From the NCBI GenBank assembly GCA_029945445.1, contig JAQSCO010000048.1, positions 1-64,000 of the forward strand: a DNA stretch of 64,000 nt. Direction: 5' to 3'. A program made the translations under genes and the position numbers. The notes beneath the pieces were generated by a model. The model was not told where the DNA came from. It saw only the letters and a program-made list of their open reading frames with translations, and made no database searches. Numbering within the stretch: the first letter of the stretch is position 1; every line of letters starts with the position of its first letter. This document shows, piece by piece, positions 63,468-64,000 of this stretch. This DNA comes from Lacunisphaera sp. GTDB taxonomy: Bacteria > Verrucomicrobiota > Verrucomicrobiia > Opitutales > Opitutaceae.

Positions 63468-64000
63468 ATGTCCGCCGATCACCATCACCATCCCTGTTGT
63501 GGCGTCTCGACCGACCCGCAGGATTATTTCCTCACGCGCCGCCAGTTCCTCAACCGCACCGGCATGGGCCTCGGCGCGCTGGGCCTCGCCTCCCTGCTCG
63601 ATCCGCTGAACCTCGTCGCCGCCCCGGCGGACGCGAAGACCGTCGTCGCCAATCCCCTTGCGCCGCACGCGCCCCAGTTTCCCGGCAAGGCCAAGGCCGT
63701 CATCCATATTTTTGCCCAGGGCGCGCCGTCGCACGTCGATACCTGGGACCCGAAGCCGATGCTCACGAAGATGAACAACAAGACCATCGGCACCGAGGGC
63801 GGCGTCGCGATGGGCTCGCCGTTCAAGTTCCAGCCCTACGGCAAGTCCGGCATCGAGGTCAGCGAGCTCTTCGCCAGGACCGCGGCGCACGTCGACGACA
63901 TGGCGGTCATCCGCTCGATGTATACCGACATCCCGGCGCACGAGGTCGCGACCGTGTTCATGAACACCGGCTCGCTGCGGATCACGAAGCCCAGCCTCGG
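63468..64000 (+). CDS. DUF1501 family Tat-exported protein (partial)
   Basis: The first 177 residues of a protein that runs past the right edge. A His-rich start (MSADHHHHPCCG) is followed by a twin-arginine signal, TRRQFLNRTGMGLGALGL. The mature part (KAKAVIHIFAQGAPSHVDTW, then WDPKP and IRSMYTD) is typical of DUF1501, which is common in Planctomycetes and Verrucomicrobia next to DUF1800 or DUF1549/DUF1553 cytochrome-like genes. The fold is sulfatase-like. Function is unproven. Confidence 0.88.
   Translation, partial: MSADHHHHPCCGVSTDPQDYFLTRRQFLNRTGMGLGALGLASLLDPLNLVAAPADAKTVVANPLAPHAPQFPGKAKAVIHIFAQGAPSHVDTWDPKPMLTKMNNKTIGTEGGVAMGSPFKFQPYGKSGIEVSELFARTAAHVDDMAVIRSMYTDIPAHEVATVFMNTGSLRITKPSL

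Overview
The window comes from a high-GC, Gram-negative bacterium of the PVC group, most likely a Verrucomicrobiota member near Opitutaceae. This rests on gene content (a Tat-exported DUF1501 protein, a DUF885 protein, an alpha-E/transglutaminase pair, a LemA-YbjQ-M48 cluster), on the very GC-rich codon use, and on a ribosomal cluster without rpmD. The genus is inferred, not shown.

Layout. 1-20962 is mostly housekeeping and accessory genes on both strands: an alpha-E/transglutaminase operon, a CPA1 antiporter, a UDP-glucuronate decarboxylase, Tgt, a PabA/TrpG amidotransferase, NrdR, a HIT protein, an S9 peptidase, DprA, a bifunctional NAD(P)H-hydrate repair enzyme, AcpS, PdxJ, citrate synthase, GuaA, a collapsed amidase remnant and a DUF885 protein. 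21006-52981 is one continuous leftward block of the translation and transcription machinery. Read in the direction of transcription it runs tRNA-Thr, tuf, tRNA-Trp, secE, nusG, rplKAJL, rpoBC, terminator, then fused str, S10, spc and alpha operons from rpsL to rplQ, closed by an intrinsic terminator. rpmD, infA and rpmJ are missing from their usual places, and the adenylate kinase slot holds a protein without a P-loop.

53075-64000 is an envelope and signalling region. A leftward operon encodes a signal-peptide TPR protein, ExbB-like and ExbD-like proteins, and a membrane-anchored protein with a TonB-like C-terminus. A divergent rightward operon encodes LemA, a YbjQ-type protein and an M48 membrane metalloprotease with a C-terminal helical domain. 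Next come a soluble GAF hybrid histidine kinase, a small membrane protein, SufE and the start of a DUF1501 protein.

Two kinds of short repeat overlay the genes. GTAG-footed hairpins of the REP type occur at three sites: the left edge, inside the coding sequence of the NAD(P)H-hydrate repair gene, and inside a 140-bp element that supplies the stop codons of two convergent genes. A different 62-bp palindrome lies between a hypothetical gene and the HIT gene. The strongest leads are the REP pair inside a coding sequence, the ExbD-like protein with Asn where the proton-carrying Asp is expected, Tgt lacking two of its three zinc cysteines, the degenerate adenylate kinase, and a probably leaderless pabA promoter.
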